From Micromonospora rubida (lineage in GTDB: Bacteria > Actinomycetota > Actinomycetes > Mycobacteriales > Micromonosporaceae), in contig NZ_JAAALO010000002.1 in the NCBI RefSeq assembly GCF_009908295.1, forward strand, positions 1,058,707 through 1,122,706: 64,000 nucleotides of DNA, read 5' to 3'. A program made the position numbers and the translations under genes. The notes under the pieces were generated by a model that saw only the letters and a program-made list of their open reading frames with translations, ran no database searches and was not told where the DNA came from. Positions 16,659 through 25,495 of this stretch are shown in pieces (position 1 is the first letter of the stretch; the number at the start of each line of letters is the position of its first letter).

Positions 16659-19600
16659 TTACTGAGGCACACGAGGCCTTAGTCCAGCCAAATAGGCGTA
16701 CTCGATGCCAATTTCCGATGCTGTTAGCCGATCCACTCGGATGACTTCCATTATACATGACTGCCACATCCCGACTTGCAGCGCACTCGCAAGCAAGCCC
16801 TTCACCGATTCAGCCGGGACCACCACCGCCATTTTGGCCAAAGTAAGCGCCCTCAACTCACGGTCCAGAATGTCGCCAGCGACCTCTCTAGCCCAAGCGG
16901 CGTCCTTAGATGCCGCAGAAATTGCGACGTTCGATAAAGCTCGATCCTGCAAGTGCCCATCAAGCGACCGCGCATACTTGTCCGCACGCGCACGGTCGCT
17001 TGCAGCGAGCGCCGCGAGGACTTCAACTAAGCACTCTTCCCGAACGTCAGGGTACCGAATCGAATGGGTGACGGCGACAGCTCGATTGGCGAGGCCAGCT
17101 GCGCGGTCCGGATGTGAAGCACCCGCTACTTCAGCAACCTTCGATAGTGCGAGTGCTCGCCAATACGGATCGTCCTCACTCGAGGCAACGGCGACCGCCC
17201 GGTCTAGGTCTCTTACTGCAAAGGCGCCAGCGATGTCCATCAGAGCCCAGGCCCGTCGATCCGGGTCAGGAACTGAACGGGCAATCTTCTCAGCTCTGGC
17301 AGCCAGACTTACAGCACGACGTGAGTCCACAGCAGCTACTCGCGCCAAGGCGCGCGCACGCCAAAAGTTGTCGGCTAACGTAAAGGCGAAGGCGACCGCG
17401 CGTTCAGGGTCACTCGCGGCCATTTCCCCAGCCACGTCCATAACAGCCATCGCCCGATCGTCGGAATCAGCAACGAAACTGGCTAGCTTGTCAGCCTGCA
17501 TCACCAATCGCTCAGCTCGGTTCGGATCTGCAGCCGCTATTACAGCAGCCACTCGAGTCAGAGCCAGCGCTCGATTATCAAAAGAGGCGACTGAACCTGC
17601 AACAGTTTCCGCCCAGTCAGGGTCGGCAACCGCGATCGCACTTGCAATTTTTGCTAGCTCTTGTTCCCGCTGATAAGAAGCGACAGAACGAGCCACCTTC
17701 TCAGCCTTCGCCACAAAACCCAGTGCGAGACTTACATCCGCATCTGCAGTCCCGGCTGCTAAGCGCGCAAACGCCTTAGCTTGATGATAAGGATCTTGAA
17801 TCTTGTCAGCGAGAGCTTCGGCCCGTTGCGGATCGGTGCTAACCACCACCGCAGCGAGGTCGCTCAAAACGTTTGACTGATCCCAGACACGCTCCGCTGC
17901 CCTCTCCGCGCGTTCAAGCAGGCTGCAAGATCGACCTGGGTCCAGGTTTGCCAATACTTCAGCCAAACGAAGGGACACTGCTGCTCGCTCATCAGCGTCA
18001 AAAATCCACATCGCTACACAATCCGCCAATGCAGCTATCGACACTCCTCGCCCGGCACCGGATGATGCAACTTTGGCCGCCACGGCCCCTAAGGCGGTCG
18101 CCAGTCGACTCGGATCAGTGATCTCGCAAGCAAGGTCTTCCGCCCTGTCTGGCGCCACTCCGGCAATCTCCGTTGCCATTTCAGCTAAGGTGAATTCCAA
18201 GCCGAAACGGCTATTTATACCACGGGCAATGCTTTCGGCTCGGCTGATCAAACTAGCAGCTTTTTTCGAATCGCTTTTGGCAACAACCGCAGCAACCCCT
18301 GCAAGACCTATCGCCTGCCACTCCATCCCGACCGCTGCAGAGGCAATCGCTTCAGCCCGGTCTGGATCACGAACAGCCAAAGCCTTCGCGATTTGGCTGA
18401 AAACCGGATCATGGACGACTGGACGAGCAGCTTCTCTTACGATGTTTTCCGCCGCGCCGGGGTGACTGTTGGCAAGCGTTGCTGCGATTTGTGTAAGCGT
18501 TGTCGACTGCAGGTCCGGATTATCGATAGAACGAGCAATCTCGCCAGCCTGCTTAACAAGATCAGCCGCCTGCTCAGGCCGATCTTCTACTGCAGCCAAC
18601 TGCGCAATCGCCAAAGCACGCCAAGATGGATCCGTAACCGTGCTAGCGATGCTATAGGCTCGACCCGGATCTCTTACCGCGACTGCGGCAGCTACGGCGG
18701 TCAAGGCTGCATCCTGCTCATCCAGATGGGTGATGGATCTAGCCAGAGACTCAGCACGCGCAGTATTACCTAGGCTCACCCAAACTTCGGCGAGATCCAT
18801 CGGAATGCTCTCATTCCGTCGAGCGAGATAGTCTCGATGGACCGCGAGGCGCCCTATTGCCGCGAGGTCGACATCTGCTTGCGCGGCAACCATTGTTTGC
18901 GTAGCACTAATCTCCGCCAGAGCTACCGTATCCCCGCCTGAGAGGTCAAGCATTCGGGTATGTCTTTCGGAATCAGTGGCGAGAGCCAACATTCTTGGCA
19001 CGTTGCCACGTGCCTGAAGGAGCCGGTGGTACCCGCGAAGTAGATACTCTGGAGTTCCCAGGGGCCATCCTGCGGTTTGGTAACTTATAGCCCAACCATG
19101 CAGTCGTTGGCGGTAGTCCTCCATGCGGGCTGGCCCAATAAGCCTTTCCGCTGAAATTTGCAGCTCTTCATGACCGAGTAGGTAAACTTCAGGCGCCGTA
19201 TCGGGCAGCCAGTGCGCCGACCGCCGAGTGAAGCTTCGTCCCGCAACCGCATACAGATGCTCTTCGATTTGCCATGGCGGCCACTCCGTTAGTTCTGCTA
19301 AATCATTACCGGACAGCCCTCCACCTGCGGCTGTTAGAAGTCCCAGCAAGTCCTGTTCGGCTGGCGTCCCCTTAAGCAGTCGTTTAAGATCGCGTTCAGC
19401 GTCTCCCCTGACTACTCTGGCTCGCGGGGACGGCGTCAGGACTCGAACGATTCGGGGGTCACGGAGGGGGTGGTCGGGCAGCAAATCTGCGGGGAGTGGT
19501 GGATCTGGGCGTCCCGCAACGATGACACGCATTCCATCCGGGGGACAAAGGGGCAGTAGTCCAGCGATGCTGTGAGTACTGGCTCCAGTGTCCTCATCGA

Positions 19601-20129
19601 GACCATCAACCACCAGCACCAACCGCTGATCCTGATGTCTGCAAGCGGCAGCGGCGTCGGCAAGCATGCCGAGCATGTGTGCTGCGCGAGTAGTCTCGGG
19701 CAATCCGATTGGGAGTGGCTTGCCTAGGAGGTCGGCGAGTTGCTCGATGATTACGTCTAGGAATGAGTGGCGGTCACTCTGTCCGGCCAGCCGAGCCGTG
19801 ATAAAGAAGGAGAGGATCCGAACCTTAGGAGGAGGGTTCAGGACCAGCCACGACATCAGCGCAGACTTACCGGCCCAGGCGGGCGCGCGCCACCAAGTAT
19901 ATGTTTGACTGCCGTCTGCGGCCGTACAAAAATGGTTGAGCTCGTCTATTTCGTCTTCGCGCCCTTCCAGATTCGGGGGTGCAATGACCTGGCGTACCTG
20001 TTCCAGGTAGGTCGAGCGCTGCACCGGCCGCGCATCAAGCATCGCATTCAAATTGATGTTAAAATGAACATTTCCGCTAACGGCCAGCCCACCCCGGTCC
20101 GCCGTCGCGGCACCGGTGCCACGAGCCAC
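16659..20129 (-). CDS. STAND (NLR-like) NTPase with long helical repeat array
   Basis: A 1156-residue protein. I start it at GTG 20129, preceded by GAAGG at 6 nt; a TTG nine codons upstream is the alternative. Layout: a short N-terminal beta-type motif (GGLAVSGNVHFNINLN), P-loop NTPase with Walker A APAWAGKS (82-89), Walker B VLVVDGLDED (171-180) and an arginine-bearing VIVAGRPDPP, a winged-helix-like region, then from about 430 to 1110 a run of roughly 35-residue helical repeats of the form DPxRAxxIAxxxxDPxxRAxALxxVA. The gene is clearly lower in GC than its neighbours and has TTA codons (17376-17378, 19299-19301), signs of acquisition. STAND NTPases sense ligands through repeats and oligomerise. 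A signalling or immune role is inferred; the ligand is unknown. Confidence 0.85.
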   Translation of the reverse strand: MARGTGAATADRGGLAVSGNVHFNINLNAMLDARPVQRSTYLEQVRQVIAPPNLEGREDEIDELNHFCTAADGSQTYTWWRAPAWAGKSALMSWLVLNPPPKVRILSFFITARLAGQSDRHSFLDVIIEQLADLLGKPLPIGLPETTRAAHMLGMLADAAAACRHQDQRLVLVVDGLDEDTGASTHSIAGLLPLCPPDGMRVIVAGRPDPPLPADLLPDHPLRDPRIVRVLTPSPRARVVRGDAERDLKRLLKGTPAEQDLLGLLTAAGGGLSGNDLAELTEWPPWQIEEHLYAVAGRSFTRRSAHWLPDTAPEVYLLGHEELQISAERLIGPARMEDYRQRLHGWAISYQTAGWPLGTPEYLLRGYHRLLQARGNVPRMLALATDSERHTRMLDLSGGDTVALAEISATQTMVAAQADVDLAAIGRLAVHRDYLARRNESIPMDLAEVWVSLGNTARAESLARSITHLDEQDAALTAVAAAVAVRDPGRAYSIASTVTDPSWRALAIAQLAAVEDRPEQAADLVKQAGEIARSIDNPDLQSTTLTQIAATLANSHPGAAENIVREAARPVVHDPVFSQIAKALAVRDPDRAEAIASAAVGMEWQAIGLAGVAAVVAKSDSKKAASLISRAESIARGINSRFGLEFTLAEMATEIAGVAPDRAEDLACEITDPSRLATALGAVAAKVASSGAGRGVSIAALADCVAMWIFDADERAAVSLRLAEVLANLDPGRSCSLLERAERAAERVWDQSNVLSDLAAVVVSTDPQRAEALADKIQDPYHQAKAFARLAAGTADADVSLALGFVAKAEKVARSVASYQREQELAKIASAIAVADPDWAETVAGSVASFDNRALALTRVAAVIAAADPNRAERLVMQADKLASFVADSDDRAMAVMDVAGEMAASDPERAVAFAFTLADNFWRARALARVAAVDSRRAVSLAARAEKIARSVPDPDRRAWALMDIAGAFAVRDLDRAVAVASSEDDPYWRALALSKVAEVAGASHPDRAAGLANRAVAVTHSIRYPDVREECLVEVLAALAASDRARADKYARSLDGHLQDRALSNVAISAASKDAAWAREVAGDILDRELRALTLAKMAVVVPAESVKGLLASALQVGMWQSCIMEVIRVDRLTASEIGIEYAYLAGLRPRVPQ

Positions 20130-20190
20130 GATGCCTTCAGACTTTCCCCATGCCAAGGCGGCGGCCCCTTCGCTGTCGTGGACCGAAGAG

Positions 20191-20619
20191 TCAGGATGAC
20201 ACTTCTACGCCGCTGACGGCGACGCCACCGTTGCTCGCGTGGGCTCGACCGGTTTGACTCGCGATCACTTCCGCGCTCACAAGACCCGACGAAACCACCC
20301 CACTGATAGCTCGGCTACCCAACCCCTCGGCAACGGCGTCACCCGTGAAACGGGCCGACGCCCCACGAACCCTTTCGCCAGCGTTAACGCGAGTGGCTTG
20401 GCGCCAGGACCACCAGCCCAACGTGATGCCGGCCCCACTCAAGGCAACCGAGACGAACATCCCCATAATGGAGACCCACTTCTCCGCGCGGTCGAGTCCC
20501 TGCCCGGTCAGGAACATCATAGATCCCACCAGCCCGGCAACCACCATCAGCGACGAGAAGATGACCTTGAGAAGACGGCCCATCAGCACAGCATGACAGA
20601 GCTCAGCGCGGTTCATCAC
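20191..20619 (-). CDS. Two-helix membrane protein, candidate effector of the adjacent STAND NTPase
   Basis: A 142-residue protein (GTG 20619 with AAGGA 8 nt upstream; ATG 20616 and 20583 are alternatives). Two predicted helices (about 18-38 and 47-70) are followed by a soluble tail. Its last residues, TGRAHASNGGVAVSG, align with TGAATADRGGLAVSG at the start of the downstream NTPase (10 of 15 identical). Paired motifs at an effector C-terminus and a STAND N-terminus in adjacent genes are the signature of bacterial amyloid-signalling pairs. The gene shares the low-GC composition and lies 61 bp before the NTPase. No enzymatic domain is visible; membrane disruption is the natural guess. Confidence 0.68.
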   Translation of the reverse strand: MMNRAELCHAVLMGRLLKVIFSSLMVVAGLVGSMMFLTGQGLDRAEKWVSIMGMFVSVALSGAGITLGWWSWRQATRVNAGERVRGASARFTGDAVAEGLGSRAISGVVSSGLVSAEVIASQTGRAHASNGGVAVSGVEVSS

Positions 20620-20909
20620 CCTGACCGTCCTTGCTGCCCAGTGGACCGACCGACCCAGAGATCATCGCGGCACCCTCCGAGATCCGCTGGCTCCTCAACG
20701 CCTCCGTCCTCACTACACCCCAACTGGCAGCACCTACCCTGTCGAACCTGGCAACGAACGTCCCGAACTTAAGTTCGCTGGTCCCGCTACCAGCCCAGAC
20801 TCAGTCACCACATCACTCAGTAGGCAAGTTACATCGAAGGTGTTGAGCAGGTACAGCCGTAGTCACCACGTGGTAAACAGCGGGCCCCGCCGGGTGCGGC
20901 CGGGCTGAA

Positions 20910-21104
20910 TCAGCCGCCGATCCGTCCATCCTTAATACCGCCAACGAAGCCGGCCCACTGGTCGGCCGCGAAGTGCAGCACTTGGCCCTGCTGGTCCTTG
21001 CTGTCGCGGACCATGATCTCGGGCAGGTTGTCAGCCACCTCGACGCAGCTACCGGACGATCCAGAGCGCGTGCTCTTCTTCCACACTGCGCGAGATACGT
21101 CCAC
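20910..21104 (-). CDS. DUF397 domain protein
   Basis: A 64-residue protein with the full DUF397 pattern: VWKKSTRSGSSGSCVEVADN, a central VRDSKD, and FAADQWAGFVGGIKDG at the end. I start it at GTG 21104 because AAGAGG sits 6 nt upstream; an earlier in-frame GTG (21119) would place that Shine-Dalgarno inside the gene. It lies directly downstream of the DUF5753 regulator, the standard pairing (BldB/Scr1-type neighbourhoods) in which the small protein is thought to interact with the regulator. Confidence 0.85.
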   Translation of the reverse strand: MDVSRAVWKKSTRSGSSGSCVEVADNLPEIMVRDSKDQQGQVLHFAADQWAGFVGGIKDGRIGG

Positions 21105-21118
21105 GCCACACCTCTTCA

Positions 21119-22003
21119 CTAGGCAGCCAACTCCTGAGCGATCGCACGAAGCGTATCCCGAGTGTCTGCGGGCGACAGAGCGAGAGCACAGAGCTGCTCG
21201 AACGCGGTGGCGTACGCCGCAACCTCCGCCGGCCGCTCCAGGTAGAGCGCTCCCGTCAGCGTGTCGATGTAGACCAAGCGGTCCTCGGCTGCGTCCGGGT
21301 ACGGCTCGGGCATATGCGGAAAGTCGAGGATGGTGAAGCTGCCGTCGAACCCGGTGCCTGCTCCGAACGGCAGGAGTTGAAGCCGAAAACGGGTACGGGT
21401 GGACTGCTCGATGAGCTGCATGATCTGCGCTTGCAGCACCTCCGGTCCCCCGACCGCGCGGCGCACGGCACCCTCGTCAAGGACCACCCCTAGCACCGGA
21501 CGATCCTCGCCGTCGAGGATGGCTTGCCGTTCCATCCGCAGCGCGACCTGCCGCTCCACCTCTTCCTCGCGCATCGGTACGGGAGCGCCTCGGAAGACGG
21601 CGCGGGCGTAGTCCTCCGTCTGGAGCAGTCCGTGCACCATCTGGCACTCGTAGATGCGCAGCGCGGACACCTCCGATTCCATCCCGACGTAGGTCGCGAA
21701 CCAGTCGGGCAGCACGTCGCTGTACCGCTGCCACCAGCCGCGTTGCCGCGCCTGCCGGGCTACCGCGATGACAGCTTCGGCCTGGTCGCCGTCCACGCCG
21801 TACAGGTTCAGCAGCGCCCGTACGTCATTGGGGTGTGGCCGAACCTCGGCTGTCTCGATCCGACTCAGCCAGCTCGCGTCGTGGTCGACCCGCCGGGCCG
21901 CTTCCGACGACGTGATTCCGGCTCGGTCTCGGAGCTGTCGCAGGGTCATCGCCAGCCGTCGGCGTCTGACAGTGGGGCTCTGACGTGGGGGCATGGCCGC
22001 CAT
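21119..22003 (-). CDS. XRE-family regulator with DUF5753 domain (Scr1-like)
   Basis: A 294-residue protein: N-terminal HTH (about 12-65, LRQLRDRAGITSSEAARRVDHDASWLSRIE) and a C-terminal DUF5753 ligand/partner domain (WFATYVGMESEVSALRIYE, LLQTEDYARAV, AVGGPEVLQAQI, VYIDTLTGALYLERPAEV). ATG 22003 is used; ATG 21994 is equally possible. It is followed after 14 bp by its DUF397 partner and is divergent from three small overlapping genes. The family regulates development or behaves antitoxin-like in actinomycetes; the targets here are unknown. Confidence 0.88.
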   Translation of the reverse strand: MAAMPPRQSPTVRRRRLAMTLRQLRDRAGITSSEAARRVDHDASWLSRIETAEVRPHPNDVRALLNLYGVDGDQAEAVIAVARQARQRGWWQRYSDVLPDWFATYVGMESEVSALRIYECQMVHGLLQTEDYARAVFRGAPVPMREEEVERQVALRMERQAILDGEDRPVLGVVLDEGAVRRAVGGPEVLQAQIMQLIEQSTRTRFRLQLLPFGAGTGFDGSFTILDFPHMPEPYPDAAEDRLVYIDTLTGALYLERPAEVAAYATAFEQLCALALSPADTRDTLRAIAQELAA

Positions 22004-22165
22004 CTTGCCACTAGCCGACGAGAATTCCGTTCGCAACACGCCAACCGGAATCGGTAGCCCGCATATTGCGGATTACTGTAGTGCGTGGGACGGTGTTGCT
22101 GGACGTGGTGGTCGGATGACCGTGCGTGGCCCGGCCACCACGTCCCCTCACCCGGGGAGGCATGG

Positions 22166-22351
22166 ATGGGCAGACGTGTCACCTACGTCGAGTACCTGGC
22201 CGCCGTCGCGATGACCCTCGCTCGCCGGCACAAGCCGGTGTGGTCGTGGATCAGGTGGCGGTACGTCTGTAAGTGCGGCAACGAGCTGCCCTGCCGGCAT
22301 AGACACAAGATCCCGATCAACCGGGGCCACTGGCCGGGTGAGGACCAGTGA
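22166..22351 (+). CDS. Small conserved-type protein with Cys pair
   Basis: A 61-residue hypothetical protein. ATG 22166 has an excellent GGGGAGG 5 nt upstream. It is basic, with VCKCGNELPCRHRHK near the C-terminus, which could bind a metal. It is first in a three-gene run linked by GTGA overlaps and divergent from the XRE/DUF397 pair, a common actinomycete arrangement. Function unknown. Confidence 0.62.
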   Translation: MGRRVTYVEYLAAVAMTLARRHKPVWSWIRWRYVCKCGNELPCRHRHKIPINRGHWPGEDQ

Positions 22352-22566
22352 CCGAACACGGCCCCGTCCTGCCCATCTGGCTCTGCGCCGGCTGCGCCGC
22401 CCCCTGGCCCTGCGCCACCCGCCGACACGAACTGCTCCAGGAGTACGCGGCCTCACCGGTCGCCCTGGCGCTCTACATGGGGTCGTACCTCGTAGCCGCC
22501 AGTCAGGACATGAGCTGGGCCCCGGCGGGGACGCTCCACCGCCGGTTCCTCGGGTGGCTGACGTGA
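22348..22566 (+). CDS. Small hypothetical protein with WxCxxCxxPWPC motif
   Basis: A 72-residue protein whose GTG overlaps the previous stop (22348-22351). The N-terminus has WLCAGCAAPWPCATRRHELL, three Cys in a zinc-ribbon-like spacing, followed by a helical segment. Similar small proteins recur next to DUF5753/DUF397 regulators in actinomycetes and are sometimes mislabelled as flavin reductases. No enzymatic signature is visible. Confidence 0.65.
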   Translation: MTEHGPVLPIWLCAGCAAPWPCATRRHELLQEYAASPVALALYMGSYLVAASQDMSWAPAGTLHRRFLGWLT

Positions 22567-22832
22567 TCGACTTCCGGGCGGGGATGGTCTTCCACGTGAC
22601 CCGGGCGGCGAGCCCGCAGTTCGTTCAGCCGATCTTCTTCCGGCTGATTCGCGTGCACAAGGACTGGATCACCTACGACGGCTGGATTTGGCTCGACGGC
22701 TACCAGCTCAACGCCAAGGGCGACGCGGTGGCGCAACGGTCGATCTTCGTACAGCCGGCGGGCTTGATCGTCCAAACGCAGCCACTCCCGGCACACCGCC
22801 CGGGACCGCGCAGATCCGTTGCGCGAGCCTAG
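22563..22832 (+). CDS. Small hypothetical protein
   Basis: An 89-residue protein starting at a GTG overlapping the previous stop (22563-22566). It is rich in aromatic and beta-prone residues (FFRLIRVHKDWITYDGWIWL), suggesting a small beta-fold, with a basic tail. Third and last gene of the small divergent operon; function unknown. It converges on the nuclease-like gene with a 30-bp gap. Confidence 0.65.
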   Translation: MIDFRAGMVFHVTRAASPQFVQPIFFRLIRVHKDWITYDGWIWLDGYQLNAKGDAVAQRSIFVQPAGLIVQTQPLPAHRPGPRRSVARA

Positions 22833-22862
22833 TGTGCCCGGGTCAGCAGGACACGGCCACGC

Positions 22863-23789
22863 TCAGTTGATGCTGACCGTCACCGTGCCAATCACCACAC
22901 GGTGATCCGAGCAGGCGCCGATCGTGCAGGTGGTCGGAATGGCCAGCGAGTCGGCGGTGTAGCTGCCCGCGAGCCGGTTCTCCCGTACGAAGATCAAGTC
23001 GATCTTGTTGCCGAGGCCGCACGGCCCGCCGGTGCTGCCGTCCGCGACGGTGGTCTCGCCGTACCCGACGCAGCGGGAGTCCAGGTCGTCCAACTCACGG
23101 TAGGAACCGGTGTTGCCGGCGTTGTTGGCCACGTTGAGACTCGGCGCGTACCAGTTGTCCAGACGGCCGTAGTGGGGCTGGGCGTTGAAGTCGCCGCCGA
23201 TGAGCACCGTGTCACCGTTCGCCGCGAAGGCCTCCAGCCGGCTACGCACCGAGTTCAGTTGCTGCACATTGATCACCGTGCCGTTGATGACCGTGTTCGA
23301 CGGCGTGATGTGCGTGGTGCAGAACCGCAGGTGCTGGCGGGCGGACAGCGGGGCGCAGAGCAGGGTCCGCCGCTCGGCACTGCCATCCGATGGCAACGTG
23401 TAGCGGTTCGCCGCACCGAGCGGCGCCTTGCTGAAAATGGCGTTGCCGAACGCCTGCCCGTTGCAGACCGTGTCGCGGGACGGCTCGAAGCGGGCGAAGT
23501 TGGTGGAGTCCTGCGGCCAGCCGGAGGCCCTCAGGTCGGCGACGATCGCCTGGTACTGCTGGTAGCAGAGCTCGTTGAGGCCGACGAAGTCGGCGCCCCG
23601 GGTGCGGACCGAGCCGGTCAGGGCCGGAATGAGGCCGTCGGTGGTCGAGGCCCGGTGCATGGTCCAGCCCGCGACGTTCCAGACCCAGAGGTCGTGCGTT
23701 GCCGTGGTGGCCGCCGAGGCCGGGGCCGCCGAGGTGAGGGTGAGGACGAACGCGCCGAGTACGGCGACACAGAGCCTCATCAACCGCAT
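22863..23789 (-). CDS. Secreted endonuclease/exonuclease/phosphatase-family protein
   Basis: A 308-residue exported enzyme with a signal peptide (about 1-27, ending ASA-A). The EEP (DNase I-like) motifs appear in order: WNVAGW, GLNELC (metal-binding Glu), TTHITPSN, GGDFNAQP (catalytic Asp/Asn), KIDLIFV and CSDHRVVIG (general-base His). The family cleaves phosphodiesters in nucleic acids or phospholipids. Export and multiple Cys fit an extracellular nuclease or sphingomyelinase-like enzyme; the substrate is not decided. It stands alone. Confidence 0.87.
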   Translation of the reverse strand: MRLMRLCVAVLGAFVLTLTSAAPASAATTATHDLWVWNVAGWTMHRASTTDGLIPALTGSVRTRGADFVGLNELCYQQYQAIVADLRASGWPQDSTNFARFEPSRDTVCNGQAFGNAIFSKAPLGAANRYTLPSDGSAERRTLLCAPLSARQHLRFCTTHITPSNTVINGTVINVQQLNSVRSRLEAFAANGDTVLIGGDFNAQPHYGRLDNWYAPSLNVANNAGNTGSYRELDDLDSRCVGYGETTVADGSTGGPCGLGNKIDLIFVRENRLAGSYTADSLAIPTTCTIGACSDHRVVIGTVTVSIN

Positions 23790-24084
23790 GCGTCTCCCCC
23801 CATCGAACTGATCACCATCGATTCATCGGAGATGATGACACATGCGGGTCGATCAGGCGAGCCATACACAGTGGACCCCTCAGCCCGATCACGGCGCCTG
23901 CACGCAACCCTCTACCCACGGCCACCACCGTCCGCGAGGGAAGGTCGGACGGCTCAGTCATCTGCTCATGGCGGTGAAGGTCATGGCTGCGGTCCTCGCC
24001 CGGTCCGTAGATCGGACCGGCCTTTGCGCCAATGCATGATTCGGGGAGAGTTGTAAACATCGCATTTGGGCCACCAGGTGCAGA

Positions 24085-24696
24085 GTGGAGCAATTCCCCC
24101 TCGACATTGATATCTACGATTACCGCATGAATTCACGAACGCGAGGCAGAGGCGCTGGAACCGAATGGGATGGACCGCTCGCAGAATTTTCAGCCCTACG
24201 GGAGGAGATTCAAGTAAGAGTGCAGACTCAGCACCAAACGCTATCACTGCAACTAACGATTACCGCGGCGATATTTGGGTTTTCGATCTCCCGACAGAGT
24301 CTGACAGCACTCTTACTTCTCGTGCCATTCACCTCTTACCTACTCTGCGGGCGCCTTGCTTCATATCACTTTGGAACGGTGACGGCGGCTAGGTACATCA
24401 CAGAAGAACTAAGCAAGCAGGTGCCAGGTGGGCTGCGATGGGAGCAGTGGCTGCGAAAAAACCGGAAAGGCCCGAGCGTACTGGGATCGACGCTACCCCT
24501 CCTACTCACTTTCCCTGGGGCGAGCGTGCTGGCATTGACTTGGGTGGGCTGGCACATCTACGGCAGCGGGATTGCAGATACTGCCCCTCGCGCCGGCCTT
24601 ATCGCCCTATGGGCCCTCGGCTTCATCCCCACCTCCCTGTCGGCTTTGCTTTTGCTGCAGATGACGGGGCGGACATCAGTTGGAATACGAGAATAG
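24085..24696 (+). CDS. Hypothetical membrane protein
   Basis: A 203-residue protein of unknown function starting at GTG 24085 (AGGTG 5 nt upstream) or ATG 24127. After a soluble N-terminus with a helical segment (LREEIQVRVQTQHQTLSLQL) come hydrophobic stretches at about 58-95, 139-162 and 172-195, giving three or four membrane helices. Base composition is lower in GC than the flanking core genes, so it belongs to the same accessory stretch as the STAND locus. No enzymatic motif. Confidence 0.66.
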   Translation: MEQFPLDIDIYDYRMNSRTRGRGAGTEWDGPLAEFSALREEIQVRVQTQHQTLSLQLTITAAIFGFSISRQSLTALLLLVPFTSYLLCGRLASYHFGTVTAARYITEELSKQVPGGLRWEQWLRKNRKGPSVLGSTLPLLLTFPGASVLALTWVGWHIYGSGIADTAPRAGLIALWALGFIPTSLSALLLLQMTGRTSVGIRE

Positions 24697-24884
24697 GGAA
24701 CCCTCGCGGGAGGACCATAATGCCGTGAAGTCCCGCTTTCAGCAGGTGCAGTTACCTGCAACCGGTTAACGTTCAAGGCGATCCGGTCCGGCAGCCTCTG
24801 CATCGGCCGGAGCTGACGGAGTAGGCCAAGACGGCCAGCCAATAGACGTTTTGCGGCGGCCAAGGTGCGGTCACTGACGGTCCC

Positions 24885-25021
24885 TCACCCGGCGACGTTG
24901 CTCAGGGCGTCAAAACTGCCGTCCTTGATTCCTGGATGAAGCCGGCCCACTGGTCGGACGCGAACGACAGCACCGGCCCCTTCCGGTCCTTGCTGTCACG
25001 GACCTGGGCGGAATCGGCCAC
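24885..25021 (-). pseudogene. Decayed DUF397 gene
   Basis: Reading from a GTG at 25021 gives VADSAQVRDSKDRKGP and SFASDQWAGFI, the C-terminal half of a DUF397 protein. The frame then runs off into unrelated residues, while a one-base shift restores GIKDGSFDAL and a stop at 24885, matching the GIKDG ending of the intact copy at 20910-21104. The N-terminal half is missing. This is a frameshifted, truncated relic with no DUF5753 partner beside it. Confidence 0.75.
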
Positions 25022-25142
25022 GTGGCGGTGCTCCGCCACTGACCGGCCGGCCCAGCCCTGAACCGACCGGTCCCCGTTCTGCCTCAGGAGCACGCACGGG
25101 CAGGACATCCCGAGCCGCCACTCGACGTCGGCGGCCGGGACG

Positions 25143-25376
25143 TCACGACGCGGCTGGCCTCGACACCGCGCCTCGCCCGCCGCGCCGCTTGGCGGCGTAC
25201 GGGAGCACGAACATGTACAGGCCGCTAAAGAGCAACAGGGCGAGCGGAAGCAGCGGCAGGTAGAACACCCATTCGGGGAGTGCCCCGCTCGCCGCGACGA
25301 AGCCGATGACCACGGTCACCGTGAAGGCGATGGACACCCACCGGTGGAGCTGTCGAATCCACTTGTTCCAGCGCAA
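25143..25376 (-). CDS. Small two-helix membrane protein
   Basis: A 77-residue protein with helices at about 15-31 and 36-58 and a basic tail. It starts at TTG 25376, preceded by an ideal AAGGAG at 6 nt, so the start is well supported despite the rare codon. The beginning RWNKWIRQLHRWVS resembles the cytoplasmic start of PepSY-type membrane proteins. A degenerate copy of its first codons lies at 29248-29293, next to the second VOC copy. Function unknown. Confidence 0.72.
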   Translation of the reverse strand: MRWNKWIRQLHRWVSIAFTVTVVIGFVAASGALPEWVFYLPLLPLALLLFSGLYMFVLPYAAKRRGGRGAVSRPAAS

Positions 25377-25495
25377 CGAAATCTCCTTTACATACGAGCA
25401 GGCTCAGAACTTGGCAGACGTTGCCGCGGGTGCTGGCGAGCCCAACAATCCCGTAGACCGTTACCAAGGGTTACCGCGAAGCCGGGCCCGGTCCA

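Noticed and set aside
20620..20909. A possible small gene in the gap between the STAND pair and the DUF397 gene
   Set aside because: Available frames on both strands are short, lack ribosome sites and have no domain pattern.
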